Positions 16,801 through 26,075 of a DNA stretch of 64,000 nt are shown one piece after another (position 1 is the stretch's first letter; the number at the start of each line of letters is the position of its first letter). Below the pieces are notes generated by a model, which was given only the letters and a program-made list of their open reading frames with translations, was not told where the DNA came from and did not search any database. Both the position numbers and the translations under genes were made by a program. The DNA comes from CAIXZV01 sp963697365 (GTDB lineage: Bacteria > Chloroflexota > Limnocylindria > Limnocylindrales > CSP1-4): NCBI GenBank assembly GCA_963697365.1, contig CAVONT010000016.1, forward strand, positions 146,020 to 210,019. Direction: 5' to 3'.

Positions 16801-19590
16801 ATGCCTGCTGCCACCCCCATCCCGTTCCTGTCCGCCGCCCAGATCCGCCAGCGCTTCGTCGACTTCTTCGCCGCTCGCGGCCATACCGTCGTCCCCAGCG
16901 CAAGCCTCGTGCCGGCAGGCGACCAGACGCTCCTGTTCACCAACTCCGGCATGGTCCAGTTCAAGGACGCCCTGACCGGCATCGAGAAGCGGGACTACGT
17001 GCGCGCGGTGGACTACCAGCGCTGCCTGCGCGTCGCGGGCAAGCACAACGATTTCGAGGAGGTCGGGCGCACACCGCGCCACCACACGCTCTTCGAGATG
17101 CTCGGCAACTGGAGTTTCGGCGACTACTTCAAGCGCGAGGCGATCCACTGGGCCTGGGAGTTCCTGACCGTGGACCTCCAGATCCCTGCCGCCCGGCTGG
17201 CCGCGACCGTGTATTCGACCGACGACTTCGCCCACGACGTCTGGAAGAACGAGATCGGGCTCCCCCCGGAGCGCCTGGTCCGGTGGGGCGACTTTCCTGC
17301 CGGTGACGAGGCCAACTGGTGGCGCATGGGCGACGTGGGCCCCTGCGGCCCGTGCTCGGAGCTCCATTACGACCGCGGCGCCCACCTCTCCGAGGGGCCG
17401 GAGTGCGTTCCCGACCACAGCGAGCACTGCCCGCGCTGGCTGGAGATCTGGAACCTCGTGTTCATGGAGTTCGAGCTGCATCCCGATCGCAGCCTGACCC
17501 CGCTGCCTGCCCCCGGGGTTGACACGGGCATGGGCCTGGAGCGGATCGCCAGCGTCGTCCAGGGCGTGACGACCAACTACGACACGGACCTGTTCGCACC
17601 GCTCCACGCCCGCATGCGGGAGCTGCTGGGTTCCGATCCGGAGGCGTTCGAGGCGCAGCGCTTCAGCTACCAGGTCATCGCGGACCACAGCCGCGCGGTC
17701 ACCTTCCTCGCCGCGGACGGCGTCCTGCCTGCCAACGAGGGTCGCGGCTACGTCATGCGCCGGATCGTGCGCCGGGCCATCCGCCACGGCCGCCTGCTGG
17801 GCCGTCACGAGCCGTTCCTCGGCGAGATGGCCAAGGTCGTCATCGACACGATGGGCGTCGCCTACCCGAACCTGGTCGAGCGGCGCGACGAGATCCTCGC
17901 GGTCATCGAGCGCGAGGACAAGCAGTTCAGCCGGACCCTCGAGGCGGGGGTGGGCATGCTGGAGGAGGCGCTTGGCGCGCTCACCAGCGAGCCACGCGTC
18001 GTGGGCCGCTCGGCGGAGCACCTGCCGGCCGATGCGCCGGTGCTCCAGGGCGAAGTCGCCTTCCGCCTCCATGACACGTACGGCTTCCCGATCGACCTCA
18101 CCGTGGAGCTCGCCGCCGAGTACGGGGTTCGCACCGATCTCGCCGGCTTCCAGGACGCGCTCGCGGAGCAGCGGGAGCGCAGCCGGGCCAACACGAAGGC
18201 GGGCCTCACCGACGTCAACCTCGCGGCGTCGCGCTACCAGGAGATCCTGGCGCGGACCGCCCCCACCGAGTTCCTCGGCTACGAGGCCACCACCGCGGCC
18301 GGCCGCGTGGTCGCGATCCTGCGCGACGGCGTCGAGTACGAGACGCTCGAGGCCGTTGCCGAGGTGGAGCTGCGCGCCGAGGCGGGCGCACGCGCGGAGA
18401 TCGTGCTGGACCGCTCGCCCTTCTACGCGGAGTCGGGCGGCCAGGTGGCCGATACCGGCGTCCTCACCACCGCGGAGGGGACCGTCCTCCTCGAGGTCGA
18501 CGACGTCCAGCGGGTCGCCGGCACCCAGACCGCGGGGCTCACCGTGCACCGCGGCATGCTCCGCGGCCGGGTCGCGATCGGTGACACGCTCACGGCCGTC
18601 GTGGACGCGGAGCGTCGCGCGCACACCATGCGCAACCACACGGGCACCCACCTGCTGCACCGCGCCCTGCGCAACGTGGTGGGCGATCGTGCCCGCCAGG
18701 CGGGCTCGCTGGTGCACCCGGACTACCTGCGCTTCGACTTCCCGTTCGACCGCGGGCTCACCGACGACGAGAAGCTGGCGATTGAACGCCAGGTGCGCCA
18801 GGCCGTCCGCGAGGATAGGCCGGTCAGCATCGAGTGGATGACCATGGCCGAAGCGCAGGCAGCCGGCGCGGACGCGTTCTTCGACGAGAAGTACGGGGAG
18901 CGGGTCCGCACCATCCGTGTCAAGGGCTTCAGCCACGAGCTGTGCGGCGGCACCCACTGCCGCGCCTCCGGCCAGATCGGCAACTTCGTGATCACCAGCG
19001 AGAAGAGCATCGGCTCGGGCATGCGCCGGATCGAGGCCGTGACCGGGGCCGGTGCCGACCGTCTGATGGAGGAGCGCTTCGCCCTCCTGGACCGGGCGAC
19101 CCGTGCGGTGGCGGCGCGTGGTCCCGAGGCGTTGGAGGATCGCATCGCTGCCCTGCAGGACGAGCTGCGCGAGACGAAGCGCCGCCTCAAGGCGGGTGCC
19201 GCCGCCGGCGGGCGCCCGAAGCCGGGCGACGTGGCCGCGAAGGCCGAGGAGATCGCCCCGGGCGTGCTGTTCGCCGGCGCCACACTCGACCTCGAAGGGA
19301 TCGACGAGCTCAAGGGCTTCGCCAAGGACATGCGCGGGTCGCTTCCGTCGGGCGTGATCGCCGTCGGCCTCGATGCCGACGAGCCGCAGATCTTCGTCAC
19401 CGTCTCCGACGATCTCGTCGAGCGCGGAATCGCCGCCGGCCCGCTCGTCCAGGCCGCCGTCACCAGCATCGACGGTCGCGGTGGTGGCCGCCCGCAGATG
19501 GCCCAGGGCAAGGGCACGCGCCGCGAGGGGCTCGAGGATGCGATCGCAGCGGTGCGCGCCGCGGCGGCCGCCGGGGCCACGCGGACGTGA
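16801..19590 (+). CDS. alaS: Alanyl-tRNA synthetase
   Basis: This enzyme charges tRNA-Ala and hydrolyses mischarged Ser/Gly products. It contains the class II catalytic core (TNSGMVQFKD, then RCLRVAGKHNDFEEVGRT), the tRNA-recognition helical domain, and the editing domain with its zinc motifs NHTGTHLLHRAL and CGGTHC. A C-terminal DHHA1 domain rich in Gly (GRGGGRPQMAQGKG) ends the protein. At 929 residues it is slightly longer than the usual 870-880. The ATG at 16801 is preferred because a -10 box sits 8 bases upstream; an in-frame ATG at 16771 is possible. A tiny open frame links its stop to the next gene. Confidence 0.97.
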   Translation: MPAATPIPFLSAAQIRQRFVDFFAARGHTVVPSASLVPAGDQTLLFTNSGMVQFKDALTGIEKRDYVRAVDYQRCLRVAGKHNDFEEVGRTPRHHTLFEMLGNWSFGDYFKREAIHWAWEFLTVDLQIPAARLAATVYSTDDFAHDVWKNEIGLPPERLVRWGDFPAGDEANWWRMGDVGPCGPCSELHYDRGAHLSEGPECVPDHSEHCPRWLEIWNLVFMEFELHPDRSLTPLPAPGVDTGMGLERIASVVQGVTTNYDTDLFAPLHARMRELLGSDPEAFEAQRFSYQVIADHSRAVTFLAADGVLPANEGRGYVMRRIVRRAIRHGRLLGRHEPFLGEMAKVVIDTMGVAYPNLVERRDEILAVIEREDKQFSRTLEAGVGMLEEALGALTSEPRVVGRSAEHLPADAPVLQGEVAFRLHDTYGFPIDLTVELAAEYGVRTDLAGFQDALAEQRERSRANTKAGLTDVNLAASRYQEILARTAPTEFLGYEATTAAGRVVAILRDGVEYETLEAVAEVELRAEAGARAEIVLDRSPFYAESGGQVADTGVLTTAEGTVLLEVDDVQRVAGTQTAGLTVHRGMLRGRVAIGDTLTAVVDAERRAHTMRNHTGTHLLHRALRNVVGDRARQAGSLVHPDYLRFDFPFDRGLTDDEKLAIERQVRQAVREDRPVSIEWMTMAEAQAAGADAFFDEKYGERVRTIRVKGFSHELCGGTHCRASGQIGNFVITSEKSIGSGMRRIEAVTGAGADRLMEERFALLDRATRAVAARGPEALEDRIAALQDELRETKRRLKAGAAAGGRPKPGDVAAKAEEIAPGVLFAGATLDLEGIDELKGFAKDMRGSLPSGVIAVGLDADEPQIFVTVSDDLVERGIAAGPLVQAAVTSIDGRGGGRPQMAQGKGTRREGLEDAIAAVRAAAAAGATRT

Positions 19591-19625
19591 CGACAGACCC
19601 TGCCGCCATGGTGGCCGAGGCCTAG
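19587..19625 (+). CDS. Possible 12-codon bridging mini-ORF
   Basis: A GTG overlapping the alaS stop (GTGA) opens a 12-codon frame, MTTDPAAMVAEA, whose TAG is followed at once by the ATG of the next gene. It may simply carry terminating ribosomes from alaS to the next start. No protein evidence exists. Confidence 0.25.
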   Translation: MTTDPAAMVAEA

Positions 19626-20888
19626 ATGTCGTTCCTGCGCCGGATCTGGAACCGCGACGAGGGCGCTGTTCCCGCCGCGTGCACGGCGCTGGACATCGGG
19701 ACCGAGTTCGCCAAGGCGCTGGTGTTCGAGATCGACGACGCGGGGCACGGCATCGTCCGCGGCGTGGGCCGCCAGCGACAGGGCCTCGCCCACATGCAGT
19801 CCGGCACGGTCGCGGACATCGCCGCGGTCGTGGACAACTGCGCGACGGCCCTCCAGGAGGCCGAGGAGATGGCCGGCTTCCGGCCCACGCAGGTGGTGAT
19901 CGGCATCGCGGGCGAGCTGGTGAAAGGCTTCACGACGACGCTCACCCAGGAGCGCAAGAAGCCCGAGGTCGCCATCAGCGACCACGAGCTCGTCAAGCTC
20001 ATCGATTCGGTCCAGCGTGAGGCGCTCATCGAGGCAGAGCGCTCGATCACCTGGGAGACGGGCCTGCCGCACGTGGACGTGCGCCTCGTCCACAGCGCGG
20101 TCGTCGCGGCGTCCATCGACGGGTACGGGCTCACCAACCCGATCGGGTTCCAGGGCCGCCACGTCAAGATCGGCATCTTCAACGCCTTCGCCCCGTTGGT
20201 CCACCTCGGTGCGCTCCAGTCCGTCGCGAGCCAGCTCGATCTCGACCTGCTCGAGATCGTCGCCGAGCCGTACGCGGTCGCCCGGGTGCTCGGCGCCGAG
20301 CACGTCCGCCAGGCGGGTGCCCTGTTCATCGACGTGGGCGGCGGCACCACGGACGTCGCGCTCGTCCGGCAGGGCGGGATCGAGGGCACGCGCATGTTCG
20401 CGCTCGGCGGGCGAGCGTTCACGAAGTCCATCGCCGATCGCATGGACCTGCCGTTCCCGCGCGCCGAGGCGCTCAAGGTGGACTACGCACGTGGCCTCCA
20501 GGCACGAGAGCACGAGGACGTCAGGGAGATCGTCGGCGAGGACGCGGCCGTCTGGGCGGCGGGGGTCGAGCTGGTGCTCGAGGAGCTCGCGGCGGGGGAG
20601 ATGCTGCCGTCCCGGATCTACCTGTGCGGCGGCGGCTCGCGCCTGCCCGAGATCCGGGAGGCCCTGCTGGCGGAGCGGTTCTGGAAGGGCCTGCCCTTCG
20701 CCCGACCGCCGGAGGTCACGATCATGGGCCCCGACCAGGTGGAGGCGATCACCGACGAGACGAAGCTCCTCGTGGACCAGCAGGACGTCACCCCCCTCGG
20801 GCTCGCCTGGCAGGCGATCGAGCTCCAGGCAGCCGAGAACCCGCTCGACACCGCGCTGCGCCGGGTGCTGCGCGCGATGAAGGTCTGA
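19626..20888 (+). CDS. FtsA/PilM-like actin-fold ATPase
   Basis: This 420-residue cytoplasmic protein has the FtsA/PilM layout: phosphate-1 segment TALDIGTEFAKAL, an SHS2-type insertion, phosphate-2 segment LFIDVGGGTTDVAL and the adenosine motif LCGGGSRLPEI. Such proteins polymerise or scaffold membrane machines (divisome or type IV pilus). No other pil or fts genes are next to it. The downstream gene, two bases away, encodes a single-pass membrane protein, so the two probably form a pair analogous to PilM with a bitopic membrane partner. The specific role is not known. Confidence 0.8.
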   Translation: MSFLRRIWNRDEGAVPAACTALDIGTEFAKALVFEIDDAGHGIVRGVGRQRQGLAHMQSGTVADIAAVVDNCATALQEAEEMAGFRPTQVVIGIAGELVKGFTTTLTQERKKPEVAISDHELVKLIDSVQREALIEAERSITWETGLPHVDVRLVHSAVVAASIDGYGLTNPIGFQGRHVKIGIFNAFAPLVHLGALQSVASQLDLDLLEIVAEPYAVARVLGAEHVRQAGALFIDVGGGTTDVALVRQGGIEGTRMFALGGRAFTKSIADRMDLPFPRAEALKVDYARGLQAREHEDVREIVGEDAAVWAAGVELVLEELAAGEMLPSRIYLCGGGSRLPEIREALLAERFWKGLPFARPPEVTIMGPDQVEAITDETKLLVDQQDVTPLGLAWQAIELQAAENPLDTALRRVLRAMKV

Positions 20889-20890
20889 TC

Positions 20891-22681
20891 GTGGCCTCGA
20901 TCGTCTACCTGGACCCCGAGGACGAGATCACGTCGGCGGCGATGCGCATCCGGCAGGCGCCCGAGCGACGTGTGGCGCTGGTGGTGCCCTTCGGATCTCG
21001 CGTGGCGACGTCACGGATCAACTTCCGCCTGCTTGCCCGCGAGGCGATGCGCGACGGCCGCCGCCTGGACATCATCGCGCCCGATGCGTCGGCCCGGGCG
21101 CTCGCGGCGTCCGCGGGCATCCCGGTGTTCGGGTCGGTGGGGGAGTACGAGACGGCCCTGGACGTCACGGATGTCATCCCCGGCGCCGCTGCCGCTGCTG
21201 GCGCAGCCGCAAGTGCGACCGTCGTCGCCGGCGCTGCGCGTGCGGCGGACGGACCCGCCCCGCCCACAGGGACGGACGATGCCGCTGAGACCCTGCCGGC
21301 GGGTGCGGTGGCCGGCTTCGCCACGGGTCCTGCTACGAGTGCTGGCGCCCGCCCGCCCGATGCCGAAGAGGCCGCCCGTCTCGACGCGGTCATGCAGCGG
21401 AGCCGCGAGGCGCCGGCGGTTGCCCGAGCATCGCAGCCGGCCGTCGTACGCAAGCGCCGGCGGCTCTCCGGTGCACTGGTCGCAGGCTTCCTCGTCCTGG
21501 CCGTCGCGCTGGGTGTCGCCGGTGTTGCCGCCTACCTCTTCCTGCCCGAGGCGACGATCACCGTCACGCCCCGCATCGAGCAGGTTGGTCCGGCGACCCT
21601 CACGGTCACGGCCGACCCGGATGCACTCGGCGTCGACGCCGGGACCCTCACGATCCCGGCCGAGGTCATCGAGATCCCCGTCGAGGTGGCCGGTGACTTC
21701 CCGGCGACCGGGAAGCGCGTCGAGCGGACGCCCGCGACCGGGGCCGTGCGCTGGACGAATTGCGATCCGACCGCGTCCTACACGATCCCCAGGGCAACCG
21801 AGGTCCGCACGTCCGACGGCATCGCCTTCGCTCTCGACGAGTCCGTGTTCCTGCCCGTCGCAGTGATCTCCGGGGGTGGCACCAGCCCCAATCTCAAGTG
21901 CCAGTCCAGCCAGGTCTCCGTCACTGCCGTGAAGCCCGGCGAGAAGGGCAACGTGGCGGCCGGCGCCATCCGGACCGTGCCGGCGCGCTACAACCGGACC
22001 GTCATCCGGGTCACGAACCCGGCCCCGACCACGGGCGGGACCGAGACCACGTTCACCCGCGTCTCCAAGAAGGATGTCGACGCGGCACTGGAGAACCTCC
22101 AAGGGCAGCTCGCGGCGGAGTTCGAGCAGGAGGTCGGGAACCCGGACCGCGTTCCGCCGGGCAGCACCGTCTACCCGGCCACCGGGGTGCTGGGCGAGGC
22201 CACGCCCGTGGAGGACCTGGAGACGCTCGTCGGCCAGGAGGTCGAGACGTTCACCCTGGGTGTGACGGCGACGGGCACGGTCCTCACCGTCGACACCGCA
22301 CCTATCAAGGCCATGGCGGCGAGCGAGCTGGACGGGCTCGTCACCGAGGGCGCCGAGCTCGTCGAGGGTTCTGCGCAGGTCTCGGTGGGCGAGGGGAGCG
22401 TCGACGAGGACGGCTCCGTAACCTTCGAGGCGACCGTGTCGGCCGAGCAGGTGGTGCCCGTGGATGCGGCGGAGATCGAGACGCTGGTGCTCGGCATGAC
22501 CCCCGAGGAGGCCGAGTTGGCGATCGCGCCCTACGGCGAGGCTGACATCGTGCTGTGGCCCGGGTTCGCGACCACCATCCCCACGTTCGAGCAGCGCGTG
22601 GTCGTCATCGTGAACGAGGCCGCAGACGCGGCCGGTTCGCCCGACGGCGGTCAGGGCGGAGAGCCGCTACCATCCGGCTGA
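20891..22681 (+). CDS. Bitopic membrane protein with baseplate-J-like extracellular region
   Basis: This protein has 596 residues with a GTG start 2 bases after the ATPase gene. Residues 1-95 form a compact cytoplasmic domain (YLDPEDEITSAAMRIRQA, ALVVPFGSRVATSRINFRLL). A disordered Ala/Pro-rich linker follows. One membrane helix lies near residues 195-220 (SGALVAGFLVLAVALG). The outside part is beta-rich, starting ATITVTPRIEQVGP, and resembles proteins annotated as baseplate J/gp47-like in Chloroflexota and candidate-phyla bacteria. I recall that annotation from general knowledge; the function is not known. Its stop overlaps the next mini-ORF start (TGATG). Confidence 0.65.
   Translation: MASIVYLDPEDEITSAAMRIRQAPERRVALVVPFGSRVATSRINFRLLAREAMRDGRRLDIIAPDASARALAASAGIPVFGSVGEYETALDVTDVIPGAAAAAGAAASATVVAGAARAADGPAPPTGTDDAAETLPAGAVAGFATGPATSAGARPPDAEEAARLDAVMQRSREAPAVARASQPAVVRKRRRLSGALVAGFLVLAVALGVAGVAAYLFLPEATITVTPRIEQVGPATLTVTADPDALGVDAGTLTIPAEVIEIPVEVAGDFPATGKRVERTPATGAVRWTNCDPTASYTIPRATEVRTSDGIAFALDESVFLPVAVISGGGTSPNLKCQSSQVSVTAVKPGEKGNVAAGAIRTVPARYNRTVIRVTNPAPTTGGTETTFTRVSKKDVDAALENLQGQLAAEFEQEVGNPDRVPPGSTVYPATGVLGEATPVEDLETLVGQEVETFTLGVTATGTVLTVDTAPIKAMAASELDGLVTEGAELVEGSAQVSVGEGSVDEDGSVTFEATVSAEQVVPVDAAEIETLVLGMTPEEAELAIAPYGEADIVLWPGFATTIPTFEQRVVVIVNEAADAAGSPDGGQGGEPLPSG
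22668..22673 (+). promoter_or_regulatory. Putative -10 element before the ruvX mini-ORF
   Basis: TACCAT lies 7 bases before the ATG at 22681, the same spacing as other leaderless-type starts in the window, but it is inside the previous gene's 3' end. Confidence 0.3.
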
Positions 22682-22743
22682 TGCCCCACCTACAAACGGT
22701 CCACGGTGCAGCCATGCCGTCGTTGCCCTGTCCGTGCCCATGA
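22681..22743 (+). CDS. 20-codon mini-ORF coupled to ruvX
   Basis: The ATG overlaps the preceding stop (TGATG) and its TGA overlaps the ruvX ATG (ATGA). The peptide would be MPHLQTVHGAAMPSLPCPCP, ending in a Cys-Pro run. It may be a leader peptide that couples translation or senses ribosome stalling at the prolines. Expression is unproven. Confidence 0.35.
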   Translation: MPHLQTVHGAAMPSLPCPCP

Positions 22744-23219
22744 GTCGCATTCTCGGCGTGGACCTCGGCTCGCGCAGGATCGGCCTTGCCGTAGCCGAAG
22801 CCGGTATCGGGATCGCGCGCCCCTTCCAGACCGTCAACCGCGGCGGGTCCATCGACGACGATGCGGCCGTGCTTGGACGCGTCTGCCGCGAGCAGGCGGT
22901 GACGGAGCTGGTGGTCGGCCTGCCAGTGGAGGCGAGAGGCACCGAGGGCGAGATGGCGGAGGCCGCACGCGCCTGGGCCACGGCCGTGGGTGTGCTCCTC
23001 GACCTGCCCGTGACGATGCGCGATGAGCGCCTGAGCTCCTTCGAGGCTGAGCAACGCCTCGGCCGGATGCCCCGCGGCCGGTCCGGCGGCGCCCCGTCAC
23101 GGACACAGCGGAACGCCTTTCGCGCGCGAATCGATCGCGAGGCGGCAAGCGTCATCCTCCAGGACGAGCTTGACGCCCGGCGTGGTGTCGCAGCCGCCGA
23201 CACCCAGGAGTCCCGATGA
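22740..23219 (+). CDS. ruvX: RuvX/YqgF RNase H-fold nuclease
   Basis: This is a Holliday-junction-resolvase-like nuclease of the YqgF family, also implicated in 16S rRNA 5' maturation. It starts MSRILGVDLGSRRIGLAV with the first catalytic Asp. VVGLPVEARGTEGEMA and MRDERLSSFEAEQRL carry the other conserved acidic residues. It has 159 residues, near the family norm. The ATG at 22740 is preferred over a GTG two codons earlier because it makes the ATGA overlap. It is coupled to mltG downstream, the usual ruvX-mltG order. Confidence 0.92.
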   Translation: MSRILGVDLGSRRIGLAVAEAGIGIARPFQTVNRGGSIDDDAAVLGRVCREQAVTELVVGLPVEARGTEGEMAEAARAWATAVGVLLDLPVTMRDERLSSFEAEQRLGRMPRGRSGGAPSRTQRNAFRARIDREAASVILQDELDARRGVAAADTQESR

Positions 23220-24595
23220 GCATCAGAGACGGACGGGGCGCGCGCGACCCGATGGCCGCACCCCCGGACGCCGACCAGCGCCGGCCCAATGGCTACAAGC
23301 GCACCGGCCGGTACGGCCGCGGGCCCGGGGACCAGCGCCGCTACGAGCGGTACGGCGACCGGCGTGGTGCGGGCGGGATCTTCAAGTTCGCCGCCTTCCT
23401 CGCGATCATGGCGGTCGCCGTGCTCCTGCTCATGACCACCGTTGCGAGGCCGCTGACCCGGGCCCTCGTCGTCCCCTGGGTGGACGGCAATCCGAGCGCC
23501 CTGCGGATCGGGATCGTCGCGGACCTCTACCGGGAGAGCCTGGGCACCGAGCTCACGTCGCCGGCGGGCACCAGCGCTGCGGCGATCGAGTTCACCGTCG
23601 ATGCCGGCGACACGCCCGCGACCCTCGCGCCGCGCCTGCTCGAGCAGGGGATCATCGCCAGCGAACGCGCCTTCCTGTACGAGGCGGCGATGGACGGCCT
23701 TGCCGGCAAGCTTGACGCAGGCCGGTACAAGCTGGCCGCCAATCTCACGCCGGCCGAGGTCGTGACGGGTCTCGTCGAGGCGCGGATCGTGACGCAGACG
23801 GTGGACGTGACGTTCCGCGAAGGCCTCCGCCTCGAGCAGATCACGGCCAAGCTGCAGACGATCGAGGGCTCGGGCGTCGACCCCGAGGAGTTCTACCGGC
23901 TCGCCACCAAGCCGACTGACGAGATCCTGGGCGACTACCCGTGGCTGCTCGACGGGAGCGTCCGGCCGAAGGGGGCGACCCTCGAGGGCTTCCTCTACCC
24001 GGCGACGTACACGCTGCGGACCGATTCCGCCCAGCCCACGACGGCCGAGGACCTCGTGCGCATGATGCTCACCGCCTTCTACGACAACGTCGGCCCGGAC
24101 CGGCTCGCCGTCCCGGAGAAGCGCGGCCTCTCCTTCTACGAGGCGCTCACCCTCGCGTCGATCGTCGAGCGCGAGGCCGTCCTCGACGACGAGCGACCCC
24201 TGATCGCGGGTGTCTACCAGAACCGCATCAACCGCGTTCCGAGCGTCAAGCACGGCCTCCTGCAGGCGGACCCGACCAACATCTACGCGGTGGACACCGT
24301 GAACCTGGGCAAGTACAGCGAGGACTGGAAGGGCTACACCTTCTGGACCGTTCCGCCGGACGTGACGAAACCGAACCTGCCCGAGGAGCTCGCCGGGTTC
24401 AACACGTACAAGGTCCGGGGTCTGCCGCCCGCTCCCATCGTGACCCCGTCACTGGCCTCCCTGGACGCGGCCCTCAAGCCCAACACCAAGGCCGGCTACA
24501 CGTACTTCTTGGCCATCCCCGATGGCGGTGGCGCCCATGACTTCAGCAAGTCGGTCGCGGAGCACGATCGCAAGAAGATCAAGTACGGGTACTAG
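23216..24595 (+). CDS. mltG: Endolytic murein transglycosylase MltG
   Basis: This YceG/MltG enzyme cleaves nascent glycan strands to set peptidoglycan chain length. A basic, disordered cytoplasmic N-terminus (about 55 residues) precedes one membrane helix (FAAFLAIMAVAVLLLMT). LysM-like and catalytic YceG regions follow, with the catalytic Glu in ASIVEREA and GLLQADPTNIYAVDT close by. It is 459 residues long, larger than E. coli MltG mainly because of the N-terminal tail. The ATGA overlap with ruvX fixes the start. A peptidoglycan wall is implied. Confidence 0.94.
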   Translation: MSIRDGRGARDPMAAPPDADQRRPNGYKRTGRYGRGPGDQRRYERYGDRRGAGGIFKFAAFLAIMAVAVLLLMTTVARPLTRALVVPWVDGNPSALRIGIVADLYRESLGTELTSPAGTSAAAIEFTVDAGDTPATLAPRLLEQGIIASERAFLYEAAMDGLAGKLDAGRYKLAANLTPAEVVTGLVEARIVTQTVDVTFREGLRLEQITAKLQTIEGSGVDPEEFYRLATKPTDEILGDYPWLLDGSVRPKGATLEGFLYPATYTLRTDSAQPTTAEDLVRMMLTAFYDNVGPDRLAVPEKRGLSFYEALTLASIVEREAVLDDERPLIAGVYQNRINRVPSVKHGLLQADPTNIYAVDTVNLGKYSEDWKGYTFWTVPPDVTKPNLPEELAGFNTYKVRGLPPAPIVTPSLASLDAALKPNTKAGYTYFLAIPDGGGAHDFSKSVAEHDRKKIKYGY

Positions 24596-24597
24596 AC

Positions 24598-25812
24598 GTG
24601 CGTCTGCCGGTTCCCGCCGATTTCGCCGCCCCGCCGGATGGGGCAGCACGCGCCCGGTGGCGAGAGGCCGAGCGCTCGCAGCGCCCGGAGCGGCTTTCCC
24701 GGCTGCGCGCGCGCATGACGGAGGAAGGGGTCGACGCCTACTTTGCGGTGAAGTCGGAGCACATGCGCTGGCTGACCGGCTTCACGCTGGCCGCAGGGGA
24801 GGACAAGGTCGCCGGCCACTCCGGGAAGCTGCTCGTCGGTCCGGACGACGTGACCGTGGTGACCGACTCGCGGTACACCATCCAGGCACGCCGCGAGGCA
24901 CCGGATGCGCGGGTGGACGAGGTCGGCTACGACCTCGAGGCGGCTTGGGGGGCCCTCGCCGGCCGGATCGGCGCCCGACGGGTCGCGGTGGAGGCCGCCG
25001 CGGTATCGCACCTGCTGTGGGAGCGCCTCGCCGCCGCAGCGCCGGACGTGGAGCTCGTCCCTGTCGACGGATGGGTGGAGGCGATGCGCGCCGTCAAGAC
25101 AGCCGACGAGGTCGAGCGGATCGAGGCAGCCTGCGCTGTCGCCGACCGGGCGCTGGCCGCACTGCTCCCGGAGATCCGCCCCGGTGTCACGGAGCATGAC
25201 CTCGCACTCCGGATCGAGTGGCTGATCCGCACCGGTGGTGCCGAGGCGCTCGCGTTCGATGTCGCCTGTCTCGCCGGGCCTGAAGCGGCCCTGCCGCATG
25301 GGGCGCCCGGCGACCGGCCGGTGCTGGCGGGGGCGGTCCTGCTCTTCGATTTCGGAGCCCAGGTCGAGGGGTACCGCAGCGACATGACCCGGACGCTGTT
25401 CATCGGCGAGCCGTCGGCCCGCGATGTGGGCGTGTACGAGATGGTGGCGGCGGCCCAGGCGTCGGTGATCTCGGCGCTCCGGGTGGCCGCGGAGGCCGGC
25501 GGGCAGCTGCCGGACGGCCGGGCGATGGACGCCCTCGCCCGGGGCGTGATCGAGGCCGACGGCCGCTGGGCGCCTTACGGCCACGGTTTGGGTCACGGCA
25601 TCGGCCTAGCGACCCACGAGGAACCGAGCCTGTCGAGGCGGGCACCCGAGACGGCCCTTCCCGACGTGACGGTGTTCAGCGTCGAGCCAGGGATCTACCT
25701 CGAGGGCGAGACGGGCGTGCGGATCGAGGACCTCGTCCACGTGGACGTGCCCGCGCGGACGCTGCGGGAGCTCACACGCTTCCCGAAGGAGCCCCTCGTC
25801 CTGCCCGCTTGA
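24598..25812 (+). CDS. M24-family Xaa-Pro aminopeptidase/dipeptidase
   Basis: This cytoplasmic metallopeptidase removes residues N-terminal to proline. The N-terminal creatinase-type domain spans about residues 1-160. The C-terminal pita-bread domain shows metal-ligand motifs LLFDFGAQVEGYRSDMTR (two Asp), GHGLGHGIGL (His), FSVEPGIYL (Glu) and GVRIEDLVHV (Glu). All five metal ligands are present. It is 404 residues with a GTG start 2 bases after the mltG stop. The gene is often found upstream of efp, as here. Confidence 0.92.
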   Translation: MRLPVPADFAAPPDGAARARWREAERSQRPERLSRLRARMTEEGVDAYFAVKSEHMRWLTGFTLAAGEDKVAGHSGKLLVGPDDVTVVTDSRYTIQARREAPDARVDEVGYDLEAAWGALAGRIGARRVAVEAAAVSHLLWERLAAAAPDVELVPVDGWVEAMRAVKTADEVERIEAACAVADRALAALLPEIRPGVTEHDLALRIEWLIRTGGAEALAFDVACLAGPEAALPHGAPGDRPVLAGAVLLFDFGAQVEGYRSDMTRTLFIGEPSARDVGVYEMVAAAQASVISALRVAAEAGGQLPDGRAMDALARGVIEADGRWAPYGHGLGHGIGLATHEEPSLSRRAPETALPDVTVFSVEPGIYLEGETGVRIEDLVHVDVPARTLRELTRFPKEPLVLPA

Positions 25813-26075
25813 CGCCGCGGGCTGTCGTCGCGTTCATGGACGCGAACCTCGACTGGGTCTTCTGGATCACCATCCTGAGCGTGGTCGGCTCGCTCGCCGT
25901 GACCATCGGAACCACGGTGCTGATCGTCGGCGCCATCGTGTGGGCGGTCCGGCGCTCCCGGTCTTCGCCTGAGGAGGCGGCGCGGGCCGAGCTGGGTCGC
26001 CGACTGGCGGGAGGCGAGATCAGCCCGGCTGCGTACCAGGTCCGCATGCGCTCGATCGACGACGCCTCGGACTGA
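25809..26075 (+). CDS. Small SHOCT-like membrane protein
   Basis: This 88-residue protein has one strong membrane helix (VFWITILSVVGSLAVTIG onward) and a cytoplasmic tail with a short SHOCT-like pattern (AELGRRLAGGEISPAAYQVRM). The TTG start overlaps the peptidase stop; an ATG at 25836 is an alternative. SHOCT domains are short oligomerisation tails and the role here is unknown. Confidence 0.65.
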   Translation: MTPRAVVAFMDANLDWVFWITILSVVGSLAVTIGTTVLIVGAIVWAVRRSRSSPEEAARAELGRRLAGGEISPAAYQVRMRSIDDASD

